Assembly (NCBI GenBank): GCA_905147135.1
Contig: LR990067.1
Span: forward strand, 7,874,001-7,938,000
Reading direction: 5' to 3'
DNA: 64,000 bases
Source of the DNA: Blastobasis lacticolella
Taxonomy: Eukaryota; Arthropoda; Insecta; Lepidoptera; Blastobasidae
The first letter of the stretch is position 1; the number at the start of each line of letters is the position of its first letter. Positions 59,109 through 64,000 of this stretch are shown piece after piece. The notes beneath the pieces are model-generated. The model was not told the DNA's origin. It searched no databases and saw only the letters and a program-made list of their open reading frames with translations. Made by a program: the position numbers and the translations under genes.

Positions 59109-60803
59109 CTAGAAAGCTAGGAGCATGGGCATAGATTTGACTTCTTTATCGGTGGCCTGGGCAACACCCATATCACTTTGGTCGTTGAAATCTGTGGGAC
59201 TCTTCTCATCTTTAGTCTCACTTGTATCTGTAGAATTACTCGTATCAGACGTGCTAGCCAAAGTTTCATTTGTGTTATCACTTTTAGTTGAATTTGCATC
59301 AGCTTCTGTAGTTTTCGATTCTGGAATTTCAGAAATATCTGAAACGCTAGTTTCAGGCGTACTGGCGACTGTTTCAGAGTTTTCAGCGGTTACGATGTCA
59401 GGTTGATCTGTTTTATCGGTGCTTGTTCCTGATGCGTCGGTATTGGCTTTAGCAGTGATTTTGGCTACAATAGCGGTTAAATTTGCGACTTTATTTTGAG
59501 TTTTGGTTGTCTCATTTTTGTTCGTACCACTCTCGACATTTTTGGTGACATCGTCGTTTGTGTCTTTAGAAACATCACCAGCGTTTAGTTCAACATTTTC
59601 ATCAGCCTTTACATTATTCGTTGCACTTTCACCAACACTAATTTCCGATTCTTCTACAATTTTGTCGTAATTTTGAACTTCAACATTGTTATCAGGACTA
59701 ACATCACTTTTTTCCGCCACCTCTTCGACAACCTCCATGTTAGTAACAACCGTATCTGTCTCTAAACCAGCACTAGAACTCACATCACTAAACGCTGTCT
59801 CTTTACTGATCGCTAAGAAATCGTCATCCCTCGTGATCATGTCTATTGCGTCATTGAATTTGCTATCATTATCATCATTGTCGCACACCGTGTTAATAAC
59901 TTTCAGGGAGGAGAGGTCGATTTTCTTATGCACCAATATTGGGGTACTCTTCCCGCCGCTTACTATTTGAATTGTGTTGTAATTGCTTATTGTCTCACTG
60001 GATAAAGTCGTAGCTACGGTTATGACACCTCCGTTGCTATTCGCTGGCAAAGTCACGTTTGCAGCCGTATCTGAATTGGCCGCTTTATTTCGGATTAGCT
60101 GTAGTTTTCCAGCGTTCTTCGAGAAGTTAGGAAACGGAGCCCTATTCCTTTTACGTGGACGATCATACGCTAGAGGTGCTTGGTTCTTCACATTCTTCTT
60201 GCATTTCGACTTATGACAATGCTGCTTGAATAGCAAATGCTGTGCCTCTTCCTCCAAAGCTCTAGCCTTTTCCTTCGCCAGCGGATCCTTCTTCGGAACA
60301 CTCGCGACAGATATATTATTTAACTCCAGATTGATTTGTTGTCCCACAGTCAGTGGTAATTTCGCATCTTTGTTGGTCTCGCTGCCAAATTTAGCGTAGC
60401 TGACCTTGGTGACCTTATCTAGACCCTTCGAAACGCCGGCCTTATCACTGATCGACACTAGACTGTACCCGTCCACTTTACCCGCATCGGAACTTGTCGC
60501 TTCGGTTTCTTCTGTGGCGTCCGACAGCCGCCTAGCCGTGTCGGACGCGAGTCGCAGCGCTTTCTGTCGGAGAGCGTCGGCCTTCTGTCGCGCCGTCTCC
60601 GCCACATGTCGGACCGTGTCCGCTGCCTGCCTCGCCGTGTCGGCCGCGTGTCGGGACTCCGACACGTGTCGGCACGTGTCCTTGTGCCGAGCGTCCGACG
60701 TTGGTCGGGTCGCGTCCTTGTTTCGGGTGTTGTCGGGCTGTCGGGGTCGCGTGTCGGACACGTGTCGGGCCGGGCCGGCGGGCGGGGGGTCTGCGGGCGG
60801 CTG
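59109..60803 (-). CDS. E(Pc): 564-codon open frame directly after the E(Pc) TGA (readthrough extension candidate)
   Basis: The frame is open from the codon after TGA to a TAG and is the same frame as the upstream E(Pc) coding sequence. No ATG occurs in the first 321 codons, and no strong acceptor is seen just after the TGA. It starts Pro-rich, then has a 21-bp repeat encoding heptads such as RHAADTA, RQAADTV and RHVAETA (60549-60653). Next come a basic/Cys-His segment (LLFKQHCHKSKCKKN), a bipartite-like nuclear signal (RPRKRNR), an IQIVSGGKSTPILVHKK segment, and a long acidic Ser/Thr/Glu/Asp-rich tail ending KSMPMLLAF. I recognise no domain. Continuous coding over 1.7 kb in AT-rich DNA argues against chance. 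Alternatives: an unseen alternative exon joining after the TGA, or a separate gene starting with a non-ATG codon. Confidence 0.65.
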   Translation of the reverse strand, partial: QPPADPPPAGPARHVSDTRPRQPDNTRNKDATRPTSDARHKDTCRHVSESRHAADTARQAADTVRHVAETARQKADALRQKALRLASDTARRLSDATEETEATSSDAGKVDGYSLVSISDKAGVSKGLDKVTKVSYAKFGSETNKDAKLPLTVGQQINLELNNISVASVPKKDPLAKEKARALEEEAQHLLFKQHCHKSKCKKNVKNQAPLAYDRPRKRNRAPFPNFSKNAGKLQLIRNKAANSDTAANVTLPANSNGGVITVATTLSSETISNYNTIQIVSGGKSTPILVHKKIDLSSLKVINTVCDNDDNDSKFNDAIDMITRDDDFLAISKETAFSDVSSSAGLETDTVVTNMEVVEEVAEKSDVSPDNNVEVQNYDKIVEESEISVGESATNNVKADENVELNAGDVSKDTNDDVTKNVESGTNKNETTKTQNKVANLTAIVAKITAKANTDASGTSTDKTDQPDIVTAENSETVASTPETSVSDISEIPESKTTEADANSTKSDNTNETLASTSDTSNSTDTSETKDEKSPTDFNDQSDMGVAQATDKEVKSMPMLLAF

Positions 60804-60936
60804 TCACGTGACCTCCATGGGTACGGTGTCGGCGGGCCGTCGGCGGACGGCTGCGTTGGTCGTCTGGTCGTCGTCGGCGACGTCCATTGTGGTCGTGTCG
60901 TTGGCGGACGTCGTCGCTACGGCGTCAGCGATCTCG
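60804..60936 (-). CDS. E(Pc): Enhancer of Polycomb homologue, last exon up to the TGA
   Basis: Acceptor TTGTCCCACAG. The first base completes a Ser codon with the previous exon (phase 2). It encodes SEIADAVATTSANDTTTMDV, then a short Asp/Arg-rich stretch and ADTVPMEVT, stop TGA. Vertebrate EPC proteins end in a near-identical DNTVAMEVT; this, with the preceding exons, is the basis of the call. E(Pc)/EPC is a core subunit of the Tip60/NuA4 acetyltransferase complex in the nucleus; its conserved EPcA region, nearer the N terminus, is outside the window. The TGA is followed by CAG, the UGA-C context known to be leaky. Confidence 0.75.
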
Positions 60937-61385
60937 CTGTGGGACAAGGGGTAGGGGGTTAGGCTCGAGTTTGATATGTTTGAATGTCATGTAAGACTTT
61001 TTGGAAACACAGTGGTTGTTATAAATTCGCTAGCACTTAACCTTATGGTGTTTTAATGATTATTTACAGGACCTGATGTCCGCCAATTTGTTGATGGCCC
61101 GATTGAATTGTAATTGGATCGCCACCGCGGCTTAATGGTAGTTTTACCCGTTTTTGGTTCTCTGCTACAATTATAACTATTGCGAACTATTTACAATTTA
61201 ATCAAGCCAAGTAAATTAGCGGACTCGAGGCCTTGACAGTTAACCTCATGTATGCGTGTGTGAGTGCGCGCGTGCGTGTCCGTATAAATGGTTTAGTGTG
61301 TGCGTGTGTGTGAGTATGTATAAACACTTTTGAAAAAATTACATAAACACAGACCGTAGACATTCTCAAACAACCATTCACTCAC

Positions 61386-61614
61386 CTCCTTACCACCGCC
61401 TGGCCATGCCCATGCCCGTGGCCATGGCCCACCCTGGCCGGCACCGTGGCATGTGGTGGGTGCGTGTGCGGGTGGGGGTGGGGTGGGGCTGGGCGCGGCT
61501 GTGCCAACAACCTGGCTGCGGCCCGGGCCTTCAATTGAGCGGCGGCCGAGAGGGCTAAAGCTTGCACGCTGGCTGGGAGAGCTGCCCCGCCGGTTATGGC
61601 TATCTTTTGGCCGC
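61386..61614 (-). CDS. E(Pc): E(Pc) homologue, penultimate exon
   Basis: Acceptor AATTTCAG, donor AGGAG|GTGAGT. It completes a Gly codon and adds 75 codons plus two bases: GQKIAITGGAALPASVQALA, Ala-rich helix LSAAAQLKARAAARLLAQ, then His-rich repeats (PHPHPHTHPPH and GHGHGHGHG). LPASVQALAL-AAAQ resembles the vertebrate EPC stretch VPSSALKLAAAANCQ that precedes the C terminus. A competing donor GTG|GTAAGG eight bases upstream would change phase and break the join to the last exon. Confidence 0.7.
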
Positions 61615-62891
61615 CTGAAATTGGAAATTGTTTGTTTAGAATACAAAAGCATTAAGCGGACATATGGAGTAAGGGGTCAGCTAATTAGTTGTAGGACTGT
61701 ATTCAATACTCAATACACAAAAGTATGTTTTGGCCGCCTGGAATGGAAAATATAAAGTTTATGATACAATATGCAAAAGTATTATTTGCCTGCAACGTGA
61801 TTTGCGTGCAAGTTAAGAACGCAAAAGTATTTTATTTGTTTATCAAAACTTTATGCACAAAAAGTATATAAACTATATAAAAATAACCTTATCTATTAGT
61901 CAACCGGGATAAAACAAGCCTGAGAAAGTATTGTATAGTAGTAAGTTATTATATTCGGATGTCTCACAGCTTACGGCAATAAGATATGTGTAATAGCAAA
62001 CTTCTATCAGCCATTTATGATCTATGATATTATATAATATTTATAAAAAATTGTAATCTTGGCGCCAATGTCCCGGATGTACTCACTAAGTATAACTTAA
62101 TCCACAGATAGCCAAAAACGGATCCTTTTCAGACGTAGACCGAACGAAAAATCAAAAAGCCTGACAAACTACATACATGCATATTTTTCAAAACTCGGTT
62201 TCATTTATTAAAGCAATAAAGCAGCCTCTTTACTGCAGCGCCTGCGTGGCAGTCGGAACACCATCCTAAAGATGATAGCCAATAGGCTCGACTGCCCTAT
62301 CCAAAGGCATTGGATAGAGTTAGCTATAGGCCTCAAATAGTGTTACCTACAAAGTAATCTTACTAATGTTACTAACATAACATATAAGTACAATTGTTAC
62401 TAATATAATACTAACAAGTTATGGATCTATGGTCTGAAATAAATATATTTAAATTTTAATTTAATTTAATATTGATTTCAATCAAAGTTAACAAGTAACA
62501 ACCACCTGGTTTTCAAAAGGAGACCGCATGAAAATCGGCCCCGCCGTTAGAAAAGCATGGTGTCATATACATATGACAAATGTATAACACGCCCCGTTTT
62601 ACACCGGGAGTTAAAATCAATGGGTAATACATTCGTGAGATAATTTTTAAAAATGTTACTTGAATAATAACATCTCGCATGTCTACACAACGTTTAGTGT
62701 GCAAAGTTCATCAGCTGATTACACCAAGTGTCAATGACCTCTCGGTCAGCCGGCTGGTCATTGACACAGAGACATTTTTAGACAGCTTTTTTCATATAAA
62801 TTGAATCAGTCATCTCATGCTTCTCTTGAAATATATTACATTATGATTGTAAGACCCTACCCACACTCCAATAACAACAAAACACACCAAC
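61615..62891 (-). other. E(Pc) intron
   Basis: AT-rich, no exon or clear transposon seen. Confidence 0.5.
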
Positions 62892-63065
62892 CTTTAGTAA
62901 GATGCAAGTTATTAGGCAGCGGATGCAAAGGCCCCGGCTGGTCGGGCCGCGGCCTTGCTCTCAGCCCCACCGTCCCCACCGCCCCCACTGTCCCCACTGT
63001 CCCCACCGTCCCTACTGTGCCCACTGTCCCTACTGAGGTCCGGACGCTGGCGGCTCTCACGCCTG
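62892..63065 (-). CDS. E(Pc): E(Pc) homologue, third exon from the end
   Basis: Acceptor CTTTCCAG, donor AAAG|GTTGGT (weak beyond GT). It completes an Ala codon, then GVRAASVRTS, a simple repeat of V-G-T encoded by (GGGACAGTG)-like units, and LRARPRPDQPGPLHPLPNNL with HLTK. Both ends are phase 1 and fit the neighbours. The low-complexity repeat suggests recent expansion. Confidence 0.68.
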
Positions 63066-63330
63066 CTGGAAAGATTAGGTATTATTGCGTTAGTAATGTT
63101 TGTAAAAATTAAACTTTGTTGTTATTATAATGTTATCAAACCATAAAAAATCGTTGTTTTGAACGGAAATAAATTAATGGCACGACTTTGTTAACTGGAG
63201 GGCATCGACAGACGCAAAGTTTGACTAAATCATAGGGAACGATAATCTTCAAACCATTGGTATTGAAGCAATTTTCCACCAACCAAGAAACCTGTTCCTA
63301 TTTAAAGTCAGTGCGGCTGTTTCGAGAATT

Positions 63331-63617
63331 CGTTATTTCGAGCCGTCGTCAATTCGACAAGTCATCATTTCGACAAGTCGTCATTTCAAGAAGTCATTAT
63401 TTCGACAAATCGCCATTTCAAGAAGTCTTCATTTCGACAAGTCGCCATCTCGACAAGTCGCCATCTCGACAAGTCGTCAATTCGAGAATTCGTCATTTCA
63501 AGCCGTCTTCATTTCAAGAAGTCGCCATTTCGACAAGTCGTCATTTCAAGAAGACGTAATTTAGACAAGTCACCCTTTTCATAAAGCGTCATTTCGACAA
63601 GTCGCCAATTCGAGATT
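63331..63617. repeat. Minisatellite of TCGACAAGTCGTCATT type
   Basis: About 18 imperfect units of 16 bp (TTCGACAAGTCGTCAT and variants TTCAAGAAGTCGCCAT, TTCGAGAATTCGTCAT) in an E(Pc) intron. An open plus-strand frame through it is a by-product. Confidence 0.85.
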
Positions 63618-63731
63618 TCAATACTTGCTTAATTTTATACGGAACTGTAGGTCTGTTTGTGCATTTAAATTGTATGTAATATTTGTAAAAGCCTATTTGT
63701 TTCCTGAAGAAATAAATAAACAAATACTCAC

Positions 63732-63978
63732 CAGGCAAAGCGGCCCTGACGATCTGCCGCGGATCCAAACTGACATTCAGCCGATGCGGCCCATGTATAT
63801 GCGGGCGTGGGTGGGCGTGGGCAGCGTGGGCGTGGGCATGGGCGTGGGCGGCGTGGGCGTGGGTGGCGGGTTTTGCCTCGAGCCGTTTCTTCCCGTCGGC
63901 GATCTCGAGTCTCGCCACTGTTGGGGTTGGCTTCGTGCCTGTCGCCGAGCCGCGGACCACGTTTACTAGGTGAGGACC
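63732..63978 (-). CDS. E(Pc): E(Pc) homologue, fourth exon from the end; gene continues past the right edge
   Basis: Acceptor TCATCCCCAG at 63979, donor CCTG|GTGAGT, 82 codons plus one base in phase 0. It encodes GPHLVNVVRGSATGTKPTPT, VARLEIADGKKRLEAK, a His-Ala repeat (HAHAAHAHAHAHAAHAH) and GPHRLNVSLDPRQIVRAALP. HRLNVSLDPRQIVRAALP may correspond to the NIRLTVPSS and INARHIPRTLSAVP segments of vertebrate EPC. His-rich repeats are known to direct proteins to nuclear speckles; relevance here is inference. No start codon is needed because the frame is entered by splicing. Confidence 0.7.
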
Positions 63979-64000
63979 CTGGGGATGAGATATGGGTGTT

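Noticed and set aside
60761..60804. Micro-intron or sequencing error explaining away the E(Pc) TGA
   Set aside because: The only donor-acceptor pair flanking the TGA (GAG|GTCACG to CGCAG) would make a 22-base intron, too short. The stop follows the conserved family C terminus, so it is expected to be genuine.
60804..60806. TGA as a selenocysteine codon
   Set aside because: Lepidoptera studied so far lack the selenoprotein machinery, EPC proteins have no selenocysteine, and no SECIS-like element was looked for beyond the stop.
60406..60962. Plus-strand open frames of 118-182 residues over the E(Pc) extension
   Set aside because: Antisense of the GC-rich repeat region; no motif and no splice context.

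Overview
The window reads as nuclear DNA of a moth or butterfly (Lepidoptera). Short GC-rich exons sit in long AT-rich introns packed with tRNA-derived SINEs, Helitron-like elements ending in a hairpin plus CTAG, foldback MITEs and LINE tails. I assigned genes by protein motifs recalled from the animal families and by joining exons through matching splice phases. No database search was possible.

Layout. (1) 1-3516, minus strand: the first three coding exons of a KANSL2 homologue (Drosophila dgt1/NSL2, a subunit of the MOF-containing NSL complex). The rest of the gene lies beyond the left edge. Its third exon is followed by a minisatellite built from splice-donor-like units that carries two partial copies of the same exon. 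(2) 6649-6921, minus strand: the last exon of a VMA21-like V-ATPase assembly factor. (3) 10776-36162, plus strand: a complete cyclin T gene (CycT, regulatory subunit of P-TEFb) in eight coding exons, 813 residues when joined. The sequence just before exon 6 is a 139-bp tandem array in which the splice acceptor and first 34 bases of exon 6 are repeated, each copy running into an in-frame TGA. (4) 36163-59108: 23 kb without a recognisable gene, probably including the 3' untranslated regions of CycT and the convergent next gene. It holds CTCF-like motifs, MITEs, SINE fragments and one GC-rich island. (5) 59109-63978, minus strand: the last four coding exons of what I take to be Enhancer of Polycomb (E(Pc), Tip60/NuA4 complex). 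The rest of that gene lies beyond the right edge.

The most striking feature is in the last E(Pc) exon. The frame reaches the family-typical end (MEVT) at a TGA followed by CAG, and then stays open in the same frame for another 564 codons. The first in-frame ATG comes 321 codons after the TGA. This looks like a very long stop-codon readthrough extension.

Three of the four genes (KANSL2, CycT, E(Pc)) act in histone acetylation or transcription elongation. Tandem repeats have invaded exon edges or coding sequence in all three.
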